Assembly (NCBI GenBank): GCA_945494195.1
Contig: CALYVJ010000036.1
Coordinates: 1 to 10,528, forward strand
Origin: an uncultured Selenomonas sp.
Lineage (GTDB): Bacteria; Bacillota; Negativicutes; Selenomonadales; Selenomonadaceae
Length of the DNA: 10,528 nucleotides
Reading direction: 5' to 3'
This document shows positions 1 to 7,489 of this stretch, piece by piece. How positions within the stretch are numbered: the first letter of the stretch is position 1; the number at the start of each line of letters is the position of its first letter. A program made the translations under genes and the position numbers. The notes beneath the pieces were generated by a model, which was not told the DNA's origin, did no database searches, and saw nothing but the letters and a program-made list of their open reading frames with translations.

Positions 1-6
1 CATGTA

Positions 7-20
7 AACTATAATTAGTT
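7..20 (+). promoter_or_regulatory. Probable -10 region of the liv operon promoter, within an inverted repeat
   Basis: A perfect TATAAT lies at 10-15, about 57 nt before the livK start codon. The -35 hexamer would fall outside the left edge of the window, so only half of the promoter can be seen. The -10 is embedded in an inverted repeat, AACTA at 7-11 and TAGTT at 16-20 with a 4-nt spacer. This could be a repressor site or simply an AT-rich coincidence. Confidence 0.45.
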
Positions 21-72
21 CCATCGTTGATTGTTTTACGGACAACGAATGAGAGACAAGGGAGGAATTCAT

Positions 73-1245
73 ATGAATTTCAGCAAGAAAAGCTTGAAAC
101 TCATGAGTGTAGTTGCTGGTACGATGCTCATGGGCAGTGTATTTGCCGGTTGTGGTGATGAAGGCAATGCAGATGAAATCAAAGTGGGTGCAAACTTTGA
201 GTGCACGGGGAATGTTGCTAACTATGGTCAGGCAACGCTCGATGGTTTCAATCTGGCTATCAAGGAAATCAATGATGCCGGTGGTGTCAATGGCAAGAAA
301 ATCAAAGTCGTTTCGGCTGATAATAAATCCGAAGCATCGGAGGCTGTCAATGCGGCAACGAAGCTGATTTCCGATGATAAGGTAAAGGTTATCGTTGGAC
401 CGGCTGTAACGGCAAACGTCATTGCTGAATCGCAGGTGGCAACCGATAACAAGATTCCTATCATTGCACCGGATGCGACGAGCCCCGATGTAACGGTGGA
501 AAATGGACAGGTAAAACCTTTCGTATTCCGTAGCTGCTTCATCGACCCGCAGCAGGGCTCGGTTATGGCAAAATTTGCGGCAGAGAAACTCAAAGCTAAG
601 ACGGCAGTCATCTATGTCGATAACAGCTCTGATTATTCCAAGAGCCTGGGCAAAGTATTCAAGGAGAAATTCGAAGCTGCTGGCGGCAAGGTGCTGATGG
701 AAGAAGCTTTCCTGGCCAAGGATCAGGATTTCAAAGCTGCTTTGACGAAGCTCAAAACGGCCAATGCGGATGTCGTATTCGTTCCGGCTTACTATGAGGA
801 AGTTGGCAAAATCGTAAAACAGGCGCGTGAGCTTGGCTTTAAACAGCCGTTCCTCGGTACGGATGGCTGGGATGATTCGAAGGTAGCAGATATTGCTGGT
901 GCGGATGCCTTGAACAATACCTTCTTCAGCACGCATTATTCGGATAAAGATGCTGAGGTAAAAGGTTTTGTCGATGCCTTCACGAAAGAGTATGGCCATG
1001 CACCAAATGTATTTGCAGCCCTTGGCTATGATGCCGGTAAGATGCTGGCTGATGCCATCAAACGGGCAGGCAGCGATGATCCGGAGAAGATCCGCGAGGC
1101 ACTGGAGCAGACCAAGGACCTCAAGGTTGGTACAGGTACCATCACGATGGATAAACACCATAACCCAATCAAGCAGGCAGTTATCCTGGAGAATAAGAAC
1201 GGCGACCGCGTCATGGTTGCTAAGATCATGCCGGATGCTGAGTGA
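73..1245 (+). CDS. livK: Branched-chain amino acid ABC transporter, substrate-binding lipoprotein (LivK/LivJ type)
   Basis: This is the extracytoplasmic binding protein of a branched-chain amino acid (HAAT family) ABC importer. It captures the ligand and delivers it to the LivHM permease. The start at 73 is chosen because GGAGG at 61-65 sits 7 nt upstream; an upstream in-frame start at 31 lacks such a site. The 390-residue product begins with a lysine-rich n-region and a hydrophobic stretch, then a lipobox ending FAGC with Cys27 as the lipidated residue. The mature part is a type I periplasmic-binding fold (Peripla_BP_6 type): IKVGANFECTGNVANYGQ near 35-52, INDAGGVNGKKIKVV near 66-80, VIVGP near 112 and IPIIAPDATSP near 132. 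Length is normal for the family. The gene heads the liv operon. Exact ligand (Leu/Ile/Val or another small molecule used by this family) cannot be told from sequence alone. Confidence 0.93.
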   Translation: MNFSKKSLKLMSVVAGTMLMGSVFAGCGDEGNADEIKVGANFECTGNVANYGQATLDGFNLAIKEINDAGGVNGKKIKVVSADNKSEASEAVNAATKLISDDKVKVIVGPAVTANVIAESQVATDNKIPIIAPDATSPDVTVENGQVKPFVFRSCFIDPQQGSVMAKFAAEKLKAKTAVIYVDNSSDYSKSLGKVFKEKFEAAGGKVLMEEAFLAKDQDFKAALTKLKTANADVVFVPAYYEEVGKIVKQARELGFKQPFLGTDGWDDSKVADIAGADALNNTFFSTHYSDKDAEVKGFVDAFTKEYGHAPNVFAALGYDAGKMLADAIKRAGSDDPEKIREALEQTKDLKVGTGTITMDKHHNPIKQAVILENKNGDRVMVAKIMPDAE

Positions 1246-1267
1246 TTGAGCAATAAGGCATATACAG

Positions 1268-1290
1268 GGGCCGCAGAGATGCGGCCCTTT
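1268..1290 (+). terminator. Intercistronic hairpin between livK and livH (partial terminator or mRNA stabiliser)
   Basis: An 8-bp perfect GC-rich stem, GGGCCGCA at 1268-1275 and TGCGGCCC at 1280-1287, has a GAGA tetraloop and is followed by only TTTGT. The short U tract suggests a leaky terminator, or a stem that protects the livK mRNA from 3' decay. Either would give more binding protein than permease, as is common for ABC importers. A weak second promoter for livH may lie just downstream (TTGTCC at 1304-1309, 15 nt, TATGAT at 1325-1330). Confidence 0.6.
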
Positions 1291-1346
1291 GTACTATCGT
1301 AGGTTGTCCTTCAAGGATGGACTCTATGATAATAAGGAGGAAAATT

Positions 1347-2234
1347 ATGGAAGTTACGCACCAGGTCCTGCAGCAGCTCGTCAATGGCATTTCGCTGGGC
1401 AGCATTTATGCGCTGATTGCGTTAGGCTATACGATGATTTACGGTATCATCAAGCTCATCAACTTCGCTCATGGCGATATTTATATGGTGGGTGCTTATA
1501 TCGGATTTTATGCGATTACGCAGGCACAGTTATCAATCGTACCCGCGCTGATTATCTCGTTTGTGGTTACTGGTATTCTCGGTATGGTGGTGGAGAAGCT
1601 GGCCTATAAGCCCCTTCGCCATGCACCGCGTATTTCGGTGCTCATTACGGCCATCGGTGTTTCGTTTTTCTTGGAGTACACGAGCATGTACTTCGTATCG
1701 CCGACGCCGCGCACGTTCCCGGCACTTTTCGGCGATGTGGCCATCGAATTGGGCGGCATTGTCATCAATGGGCAGCAGATGCTGATTCTCGGCATTACCA
1801 CCATCTTAATGATTGTACTTACTTATGTGGTTCACAGAACCAAAACCGGTAAGGCGATGCGGGCGGCTTCGTTTGACACGGAGACGGCGCAGCTCATGGG
1901 TATTGATTCGGACCGCATTATTTCCATTACGTTTGGCATTGGCTCGGCGCTGGCGGCTGTGGCCGGTGTGCTGGTCGGTGTCTACTATAATTCCATCGAC
2001 CCGCTCATGGGCATCATGCCGGGCCTCAAGGCTTTCGTTGCCGCCGTCCTCGGTGGTATCGGTATTTTGCCGGGAGCTGTGGTCGGTGGTTTGATTCTCG
2101 GTATTGTCGAGGCGTTTGTGTCGGGATTTGTGTCCTCGACCTTCCGCGATGCGGCTGCCTTTGCCATTTTGATTCTCGTGCTGCTGTTCAAGCCGACGGG
2201 CATCTTTGGCAAGAATACGAAAGAAAAAGTCTAA
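1347..2234 (+). CDS. livH: Branched-chain amino acid ABC transporter, permease LivH
   Basis: This is one of two inner-membrane subunits that form the translocation channel of the amino acid importer. The start at 1347 has AAGGAGG at 1334-1340 with 6 nt spacing; an in-frame ATG at 1317 has no comparable site. The 295-residue protein is almost entirely hydrophobic with about eight predicted membrane segments. Family hallmarks are NFAHGDIYMVGAY near 39-51, the cytoplasmic loop KTGKAMRAASFDTETAQLMG near 171-190 (the EAA-like contact with the ATPases), GLKAFVAAVLGGIG near 230-243, and KPTGIFGK near the C-terminus. Length matches the family. It is followed after 12 nt by livM, so the two are surely cotranscribed. 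No irregularity was seen. Confidence 0.95.
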   Translation: MEVTHQVLQQLVNGISLGSIYALIALGYTMIYGIIKLINFAHGDIYMVGAYIGFYAITQAQLSIVPALIISFVVTGILGMVVEKLAYKPLRHAPRISVLITAIGVSFFLEYTSMYFVSPTPRTFPALFGDVAIELGGIVINGQQMLILGITTILMIVLTYVVHRTKTGKAMRAASFDTETAQLMGIDSDRIISITFGIGSALAAVAGVLVGVYYNSIDPLMGIMPGLKAFVAAVLGGIGILPGAVVGGLILGIVEAFVSGFVSSTFRDAAAFAILILVLLFKPTGIFGKNTKEKV

Positions 2235-2246
2235 GGGGGGAGCTTC

Positions 2247-3203
2247 ATGAAATATTTACGCAAAAATGACTTTATCATGATTGGCTTCGCCGTAGTTTTG
2301 TTCGCGGTACTTCAAGGACTTATCGCAGGCCGTATCCTGAGTTCCTTCTGGCAGCTCAATCTGTTGATTGTAGGCATCAATGTTATTATGGCGGTGAGCC
2401 TCAATCTTATCAATGGGTATACGGGCCAATTTTCCTTGGGACATGCGGGCTTTATGGCTGTCGGTGCCTATGTGGGCGTTGTGCTCACGACGAATTTCCA
2501 TCTACCGTTCTTGGCGGCATTAGTGGCAGGAGCTGTGGCGGCTGGTATCCTTGGTTTCCTCATCGGTATTCCGACCTTGCGGCTGCGCGGTGACTATCTG
2601 GCTATCGCTACGCTGGGACTCGGGGAGATTATTCGCATCGTTATCATGAATATCGATTATGTGGGTGGTGCAGCTGGTTTTAAGGGCATTCCCCATCACA
2701 CCACCTTTGCCTGGGTGTTTTTCCTCATGCTGTTTGCCTTGTTCTTCATCAAGAATTTCGTGAACTCGAATCAGGGGCGTGCCTGTCTCGCTATTCGCGA
2801 GAATGAGATAGCGGCGGAATCGATGGGGGTCAATACGACGAAATATAAGATTATGGCCTTTACTATCGGTGCTGCTTTTGCCGGTGTGGCTGGGGTCTTG
2901 TTTGCCCACAGTTTTTATCTCATCAGTCCGAATTCCTTTACCTTCATGCAGTCCTTTAACTATCTTATCATGGTAGTTATGGGCGGTTTGGGGTCGATTA
3001 CGGGGTCCATTGCTGGTGCCTTTGTGGTTACTTTCATTTCGGCGGCACTGGCCAGCTGGCCAGAATTCCGCATGATTATCTATGCACTGGCATTGATCTT
3101 AATGATGTTCTATCGCCCGCAGGGCTTGTTTGGCTATATGGAAGTTACGAATATGCGTATCTTCCGCAAAATCTTCAAGAAAGGGGGCCGCGCTGATGGC
3201 TAA
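2247..3203 (+). CDS. livM: Branched-chain amino acid ABC transporter, permease LivM
   Basis: This is the second membrane subunit of the importer, pairing with LivH. The start at 2247 follows a G-rich AAGGGGGG ribosome binding site ending 6 nt upstream. The 318-residue product has many hydrophobic segments and the LivM signatures [19 protein letters not shown] near 58-76, [18 protein letters not shown] near 114-131, the coupling loop [18 protein letters not shown] near 177-194, and YRPQGLFG near 291-298. The extreme C-terminus is basic ([12 protein letters not shown]). The last 8 nt overlap the livG start, which supports translational coupling. The protein is somewhat shorter than the E. coli homologue, as is usual in Firmicutes. 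Confidence 0.95.
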   Translation: MKYLRKNDFIMIGFAVVLFAVLQGLIAGRILSSFWQLNLLIVGINVIMAVSLNLINGYTGQFSLGHAGFMAVGAYVGVVLTTNFHLPFLAALVAGAVAAGILGFLIGIPTLRLRGDYLAIATLGLGEIIRIVIMNIDYVGGAAGFKGIPHHTTFAWVFFLMLFALFFIKNFVNSNQGRACLAIRENEIAAESMGVNTTKYKIMAFTIGAAFAGVAGVLFAHSFYLISPNSFTFMQSFNYLIMVVMGGLGSITGSIAGAFVVTFISAALASWPEFRMIIYALALILMMFYRPQGLFGYMEVTNMRIFRKIFKKGGRADG

Positions 3204-3966
3204 GGAATTACTCAAGGCAACCGATGTGTCGGAGGTATTTGGCGGCCTCAAGGCAGTTTCAGATTTCAATTTCCATATCAATAAAGGTGAACTGGTGGGC
3301 CTCATCGGGCCGAATGGTGCTGGCAAGACTACGGCCTTCAATCTGATTACTGGCGTTTATCAGCCGACTACAGGTGAGATCCAGTTCGATGGCAAGAGCA
3401 TTGTGGGCTTGAAGCCCTATCAGATTACCCAGCGCGGCATTGCCCGTACCTTCCAGAATATCCGGTTGTTTTCCGAGCTTACAGTTCTTGAGAATGTCAA
3501 GATTGCGTTTCACTTTCATGTCAAATACGGCTTGCTGGAGTCGGTGTTCCGCATGGGCCGTTACTTTAAAGAAGAGGAAAAGATTGAAGAAGAAGCCCTG
3601 AAGCTTTTGAAAATCTTCCATCTGGAAGATAAAGCCGGTGAGCTGGCAAAGAATCTTCCCTATGGCGCCCAGCGGCGGCTGGAGATTGCGCGGGCGTTGG
3701 CCGCTAAGCCGAAACTCTTGTTGCTGGACGAGCCGGCGGCTGGCATGAATCCCCAGGAGACGAAAGAACTCATGGAGATGATTTCTTGGATTCGCAAGGA
3801 ATTTGGCTTGACGATTCTCTTGATTGAGCATGACATGAGTCTGGTCATGGGGATTTGTGAACGCATCTATGTATTGGAGTATGGCATGATTATCGCTCAG
3901 GGAACGCCGGATGTTATCAAGAACGACCCGGAGGTTATCCGGGCATATTTGGGAGGCGAGGCATAA
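3196..3966 (+). CDS. livG: Branched-chain amino acid ABC transporter, ATPase LivG
   Basis: This is a cytoplasmic ATPase subunit that powers the LivHM channel, 256 residues long. The start at 3196 is chosen because AAAGGGGG lies just upstream and the product then begins [10 protein letters not shown], as in the family. It overlaps livM by 8 nt. Visible motifs are the Walker [10 protein letters not shown] (38-46, Lys44), the Q-loop RTFQNIRLF (Gln87), the LivG-type signature [16 protein letters not shown] (153-168, replacing LSGGQ as is normal in this subfamily), the Walker B LLLLDEP with Asp178 and Glu179, and the H-loop IEHDM with His212. The roughly 25-residue insertion between the Q-loop and the signature ([14 protein letters not shown]) is typical of LivG. 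All catalytic residues are present, so the ATPase should be active. Confidence 0.95.
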   Translation: MAKELLKATDVSEVFGGLKAVSDFNFHINKGELVGLIGPNGAGKTTAFNLITGVYQPTTGEIQFDGKSIVGLKPYQITQRGIARTFQNIRLFSELTVLENVKIAFHFHVKYGLLESVFRMGRYFKEEEKIEEEALKLLKIFHLEDKAGELAKNLPYGAQRRLEIARALAAKPKLLLLDEPAAGMNPQETKELMEMISWIRKEFGLTILLIEHDMSLVMGICERIYVLEYGMIIAQGTPDVIKNDPEVIRAYLGGEA

Positions 3967-4679
3967 TGGGCAAACTGCTGGAATTGAAGGACTTAAATGT
4001 CTATTATGGTGCCATCCATGCGATTAAGGGAATCAGTCTGGAAGTCAATCAGGGAGAGATTGTCACTCTTATAGGAGCCAACGGCGCTGGTAAATCGACG
4101 ACGCTCCGCACGATTTCGGGGCTGTTGAAGCCAAAGTCTGGTACGATAACGTTTGAGGGAAAAGATATAGCGGGTATCAAGGCGCATGAAATCGTCCGCA
4201 GCGGCATCAGCCAGGTGCCGGAGGGACGCCGCATATTCGCGGAGATGTCTGTTATGGAGAATCTCGACTTGGGAGCCTTCACGCGCAAGGATAAAGATGG
4301 AATCAAAGCGGACATCAAGCATGTATTTGAACTGTTCCCGCGGCTGGAGGAACGCAAGAATCAGATTGCGGGAACGCTCTCGGGCGGTGAACAGCAGATG
4401 CTGGCTATGGGGCGTGCGCTGATGAGCCGGCCGCGGCTGTTGCTGCTGGATGAGCCATCCATGGGGCTTGCGCCGCTGCTCATAAAAGAAATCTTCAATA
4501 TTATCGTCGATATCAACAAGGCGGGGACAACGGTGCTGCTGGTAGAGCAGAATGCCAATATGGCTTTGTCGATAGCCAATCGGGCCTATGTCCTGGAAAC
4601 GGGACGCATAACCCTGTCTGGCGGTGCCAAGGAGCTGGCGGCCAGTGAAGAAGTGCGCAAAGCTTATCTGGGCGGTTGA
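3966..4679 (+). CDS. livF: Branched-chain amino acid ABC transporter, ATPase LivF
   Basis: This is the second ATPase subunit, 237 residues, forming a heterodimer with LivG. Its ATG overlaps the livG stop by one base (TAATG), which implies translational coupling; a GGGAGGCGAGG-like site lies inside the end of livG. Motifs are the Walker A GANGAGKST (37-45, Lys43), the Q-loop region GISQVPEGRRIF (80-91, typical of LivF), the signature LSGGEQQMLAMGRAL (138-152), and the Walker B LLLLDEPSMGLAP (Asp162, Glu163). The H-loop position reads LVEQN, so the usual switch histidine is a glutamine; this is characteristic of LivF proteins and not a defect. It is the last gene of the operon and is followed by a strong terminator. 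Confidence 0.95.
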   Translation: MGKLLELKDLNVYYGAIHAIKGISLEVNQGEIVTLIGANGAGKSTTLRTISGLLKPKSGTITFEGKDIAGIKAHEIVRSGISQVPEGRRIFAEMSVMENLDLGAFTRKDKDGIKADIKHVFELFPRLEERKNQIAGTLSGGEQQMLAMGRALMSRPRLLLLDEPSMGLAPLLIKEIFNIIVDINKAGTTVLLVEQNANMALSIANRAYVLETGRITLSGGAKELAASEEVRKAYLGG

Positions 4680-4696
4680 TTGCTGGAAAGGAGAAG

Positions 4697-4726
4697 GGAT
4701 TCGCCGGATTTTGGCGAATCCTTTTG
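4697..4726 (+). terminator. Rho-independent terminator of the liv operon
   Basis: The 9-bp perfect stem GGATTCGCC (4697-4705) and GGCGAATCC (4713-4721) has a 7-nt loop and is followed by TTTTGT. It starts 18 nt after the livF stop codon. Confidence 0.85.
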
Positions 4727-4781
4727 TATATATCAAAATCCCGGGGCAGCAGCACCGGGGGCAGAAATGGAGGTTATCCTT

Positions 4782-5426
4782 ATGTTCGTAGCTAATCGTA
4801 TGACGAAAAATCCTGTGACCATTGCACCGGATGCATCTCTGGATGATGCGTTCCTGGCGATGAAAAAGGGAAATTTCCGCCGGCTGCCGGTTGTGGAAGA
4901 TGGCAAGCTGGTCGGTTTTTTCAGTGATAAAGACCTTATGCGGGTGGCGCCTTCCCCGGCGACGACGTTATCCCGGTATGAGGAAAAGTCCCTGCTGGAT
5001 AAGCTCAAAGTGGCGGAAATCATGAACAAAAATGTGATTTCGGTTCAGGAGGATGCGACGATTGAAGAGGCGGCACTCATTATGTACGACAAGAAAATCG
5101 GCGGGCTGCCGGTTATCTCTGAGGTCGGTGCAGTGGTGGGCGTTATTACCGAGACGGACATCTTCAAGACCTTTGTCGACGTCATGGCGCTTTCCGGAGG
5201 CAAGACACGGCTGACCGTACTGGTGGACAATAAGGTCGGCGTGGTCAATGAGATTTCTGGTATCTTTGCGGCAGAAGGTTTGTCCATTGACAGCCTGGTG
5301 ACCTGCAAGCAGGAAGATGGCAGTTATGAGATTGTTATCCGCGGTATAATCCCCGATGTGGAAAGCATCAAGAAATCCATAGAGGAAAAGGGGTATAAGG
5401 TAATTCACTCCGTCAAATTTGAGTGA
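4782..5426 (+). CDS. CBS-CBS-ACT domain protein (AcuB-like), probable ligand sensor
   Basis: This cytoplasmic 214-residue protein has two CBS domains followed by an ACT domain. CBS1 spans about 7-55 (MTKNPVTIAPDASLDDA, then FFSDKDLMR). CBS2 spans about 80-130 (IMNKNVISVQEDATIEEA, then VITETDIF). The ACT domain spans about 142-212 (TRLTVLVDNKVGVVNEISG, then SYEIVIRG). CBS pairs commonly bind adenine nucleotides and ACT domains commonly bind amino acids; the same architecture occurs in AcuB-family proteins, whose biochemical role is poorly defined. The start at 4782 is supported by GGAGG at 4769-4773 with 8 nt spacing; longer in-frame starts run through the liv terminator and are rejected. It lies directly behind the liv operon but after its terminator, so it is probably transcribed separately or by read-through. 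A role in sensing imported amino acids is inference from ACT plus position only. Confidence 0.85.
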   Translation: MFVANRMTKNPVTIAPDASLDDAFLAMKKGNFRRLPVVEDGKLVGFFSDKDLMRVAPSPATTLSRYEEKSLLDKLKVAEIMNKNVISVQEDATIEEAALIMYDKKIGGLPVISEVGAVVGVITETDIFKTFVDVMALSGGKTRLTVLVDNKVGVVNEISGIFAAEGLSIDSLVTCKQEDGSYEIVIRGIIPDVESIKKSIEEKGYKVIHSVKFE

Positions 5427-5465
5427 AAAATAACTTGGCAGACGAGCAAAAAATATGCTTGATTT

Positions 5466-5492
5466 TTGACGCGTTACCGTCGATAATATAAA
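5466..5492 (+). promoter_or_regulatory. Candidate promoter for the Thr-rich hypothetical gene
   Basis: TTGACG (5466-5471) and TATAAA (5487-5492) are separated by 15 nt, shorter than ideal; TAAATA at 5489-5494 gives a 17-nt spacer but a poorer hexamer. GTCGATAA at 5479-5486 also resembles the flagellar sigma-28 -10 element GCCGATAA, but no TAAA-type -35 is seen at the right distance. The surrounding 125-nt gap (5427-5551) also has an A/T-only inverted repeat (CAAAAA 5447-5452, TTTTTG 5463-5468), too weak to call a terminator. Confidence 0.35.
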
Positions 5493-5551
5493 TAGGAATA
5501 CTTTGCTCTGATATGTAAGTGTAAGTGAATAACATTAAGGAGGAAGCTAAC

Positions 5552-6205
5552 ATGGATGTCAAAGGAATTGCTTCGCTCTCCCAGCAAACCGCTGCTTTGA
5601 GTGCAAGCTACAAGAAAACCACAACGTCGACCACAACGGATGATGCGCAAAAGCTGACGACGACGACCTCGACCACAGAGGCCTTCAGTCTGAACATCAC
5701 TGCTTCGGCAGAGAAGGCATCGGGGACCCTGAGGGGGATGACAACCGAGCAGGTGGATGCGCTTAAAGAGGGAATCCAGAAGAGCTATCAGCTCATGATT
5801 AAAACGATGACGGAGCAGAATGCGAAACTGCAGGGATGGCTGGACCAAGGCATTGGCCAGCTGAACTTTGGGGGGATTCTCTTCGGTACGGATAAATTTG
5901 CTTTGCCGCCGGTGGGAACGACACCGGAAGAAGCGCAGGCGGCCATCAGCGAAGGCGGTGCTTACTCGGTGGATGCGGTCGCAACGCGTATCTTTGATAT
6001 GGCTTCGACGATTGCTGGCGGTGATCCGGAGAAACTCAAGGCAATGCAGGCTGCAGTGGAGGAAGGTTTCAAGCAGGCTGGTCTGGTCTGGAAAGATGAG
6101 ATCGGTCAGGATGAGATGCCGCAGATCACGAAAGATACGCAGGCAGAAATCAACAAGCGGTTCGAGGAACTTTACGCAAAGCTCACGAAGCCTGCGTCCG
6201 AGTGA
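5552..6205 (+). CDS. Hypothetical protein with threonine-rich N-terminus
   Basis: I do not recognise this 217-residue protein. The start at 5552 has an excellent AAGGAGG at 5537-5543 with 8 nt spacing, and a good terminator follows, so it looks like an expressed single gene. Residues 1-20 resemble neither a Sec signal peptide nor a membrane anchor. Residues 23-42 are a low-complexity Thr/Ser tract (KKTTTSTTTD and KLTTTTSTTE), probably disordered. Residues 63-105 form a likely amphipathic helix region (TEQVDALKEGIQKSYQLMIK). Residues 138-213 are helical and acidic (DAVATRIFDMAS, EKLKAMQAAVEEGFKQAG, TQAEINKRFEELYAKL). The C-terminal pattern faintly recalls DUF5610-type proteins of other bacteria, but I cannot test that. 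It has no Cys. It lies between the CBS-ACT gene and a chemotaxis receptor remnant, so a link to motility or surface structures is possible but unproven. Confidence 0.75.
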   Translation: MDVKGIASLSQQTAALSASYKKTTTSTTTDDAQKLTTTTSTTEAFSLNITASAEKASGTLRGMTTEQVDALKEGIQKSYQLMIKTMTEQNAKLQGWLDQGIGQLNFGGILFGTDKFALPPVGTTPEEAQAAISEGGAYSVDAVATRIFDMASTIAGGDPEKLKAMQAAVEEGFKQAGLVWKDEIGQDEMPQITKDTQAEINKRFEELYAKLTKPASE

Positions 6206-6233
6206 TTGGGATTGGCAAAATGAAATAAGACAG

Positions 6234-6271
6234 AAGCTGCTGATGCGGAAACGTGTCAGCGGCTTTTTTTT
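6234..6271 (+). terminator. Rho-independent terminator after the Thr-rich gene
   Basis: The 10-bp stem AAGCTGCTGA (6234-6243) and TCAGCGGCTT (6256-6265) contains one T-G wobble and runs into eight T at 6264-6271. It lies 28 nt after the stop codon. Confidence 0.85.
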
Positions 6272-6367
6272 GGCGAGCAGGAAAATGGGCGGAAAAAAGA
6301 GTTTATTCCAATACAAAATAGAAGCAAAGATGATTTTTATCACGGCGAAACCAAAAGGGGGGAAACC

Positions 6368-7296
6368 ATGGGATTAAAACAGAAATTCTTGATACTGTCA
6401 GGACTCGTGGGGGGGGTTGTTCGCCATCGTGTCGGTCATTGGGGATTACATGTCCAGCACAGCTTTGCGGGAGAGTGTTGACAGTGGATTGCGTTCCTCG
6501 GTCATAGCGAAGGCAAATCGTATTGATGGCTGGTTGAAGACCAAAGAGTCCTTCGCCATTGCTACGGCTAATCATATGACAAGTCTTGATGGCGATATGG
6601 AGCCGCTGAAGGCGAAGGCGACGTTGGGAACGACGGTGTCGGATAAGGAACTGTTGGATCAAGCGATTTTCACGGATGCCTATGTCGATAATTCAACCGG
6701 GCGTTTGATCGTTTCAGCTGCCGCACCAATCAAAGCGGAAGGCAAGTTCATCGGCGCCGTATGCACAGATATTTCGCTGGATACGCTGCATGAATCAGCA
6801 GCTGCAGGACATCAATAGGGCTAAGGAACATGTGGATGTGGTCTTCCGCGATATCACCGCTATGGCGGATAAGGCCCGGCTGGTATCGGACATGTCCAAT
6901 CAGACGGCTGAAGCTGCACAAAATGATGCGGAGCTTATGGAGCAGGCCGTTGCCCTTATGGGGAACATTGAAAATAGCGTCATTGCCTCGGCTGATGTGG
7001 TACGCAAGCTGGGGGAGAACAGCCAGCAGATTGGCCAGATTGTGGAGGCGATATCCTCTATTTCGCAGCAGACCAATCTGTTGTCGCTCAAGACGGTAAC
7101 TGATGGTGCGGAGCACATTGTTGGCGCGGTGGACAATATCGATACCATAAGCCGAAAGACGGCCAACAGCACGCAGACCATATCTGCGGCTACGGAAGAG
7201 CAGTCGGCATCGAATGAGGAAATTGCGGCAGCATCGCAGTCGCTGGCGAAAATGGCAGCGGATATGCAAACCGCAATCAGTAAGTTCAAGCTGTAA
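6368..7296 (+). pseudogene. Degenerate methyl-accepting chemotaxis protein (dCache-type sensor), frameshifted and internally deleted
   Basis: This is the remnant of a membrane chemoreceptor, spread over three reading frames. A good ribosome binding site (AAAGGGGGG before ATG 6368) opens a first piece, MGLKQKFLILSGLVGG, the start of TM1. At the run of eight G (6409-6416) the frame breaks; removing one G restores LFAIVSVIG and the rest of TM1. The second piece (6417-6818) continues with a dCache-like sensor (SSVIAKANRIDGWLKTKESFAIATANHM) and ends with the membrane-proximal half (FTDAYVDNSTGRLIVSAAAP, IGAVCTDISLDTL). The RxWY-containing middle expected between KELLD and FTDAY is absent. The third piece (6790-7296, another frame) is cytoplasmic helix sequence up to ISSISQQTNLLSLK, then jumps to IVGAVDNIDTISRKTANSTQTISAATEEQSASNEEIAAASQ. 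TM2, HAMP and the conserved signalling tip (EAARAGE...GRGFAVVA) are missing. About 310 codons remain, roughly half a normal receptor. It cannot couple to CheA/CheW. Confidence 0.85.
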
Positions 7297-7324
7297 GCGG
7301 GGAATTTTCCGTCAGGGAAATATG

Positions 7325-7364
7325 AAAAGTCCGGTGATGTCCTAGCGTATCACCGGACTTTTTT
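7325..7364 (+). terminator. Rho-independent terminator after the chemoreceptor remnant
   Basis: The 12-bp perfect stem AAGTCCGGTGAT (7327-7338) and ATCACCGGACTT (7349-7360) can be extended by two A-T pairs and is followed by a T run to 7364. It is the strongest terminator in the window. Confidence 0.9.
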
Positions 7365-7403
7365 CGCAAAGGGATTTTCGGGAGTCTTTTGTGCTTTGTT
7401 GCC

Positions 7404-7432
7404 TATACAGCGGATTTTTTTTGTAGTATGAT
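7404..7432 (+). promoter_or_regulatory. Candidate promoter for the response regulator gene
   Basis: TATGAT (7427-7432, 5 of 6 to consensus) is preceded at 17 nt by TATACA (7404-7409, 4 of 6 to TTGACA). It lies after the preceding terminator and 58 nt before the start codon, in an AT-rich stretch with a run of eight T. The -35 is weak. Confidence 0.4.
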
Positions 7433-7489
7433 AACATTAGCTGAAATAGATGGTGCGATTTGAGGGACGGAAACAGTGGAGGAATGACC

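Noticed and set aside
3993..4736. 247-codon open frame on the - strand opposite livF
   Set aside because: It is antisense to a gene with all ABC ATPase motifs, has low-complexity Arg/Gln-rich content and crosses the liv terminator.
4739..4762. CCCGG...CCGGG pairing upstream of the CBS-ACT gene as a riboswitch or attenuator
   Set aside because: Only about 5 bp of stem in a short leader, with no T tract and no recognisable aptamer.
4680..4781. Extended N-terminus of the CBS-ACT protein from a TTG at 4680
   Set aside because: The extension would be encoded by the liv terminator hairpin and has no ribosome binding site; GGAGG is correctly placed for 4782.
5479..5486. Sigma-28 flagellar promoter (GTCGATAA)
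   Set aside because: The -10 half is close to consensus but no TAAA-type -35 is found at the right distance, so it is kept only as a remark.
5474..6343. Long open frame (289 codons) on the - strand opposite the Thr-rich gene
   Set aside because: No ribosome binding site or recognisable domain; composition is rich in Arg, Cys, His and Leu as expected from the complement of a coding gene. It also runs through the + strand terminator.
6368..7296. Programmed ribosomal frameshifting to produce a full MCP
   Set aside because: A slip at the G run would still leave a stop at 6816-6818 and the loss of TM2, HAMP and the signalling tip, so no functional receptor could result.
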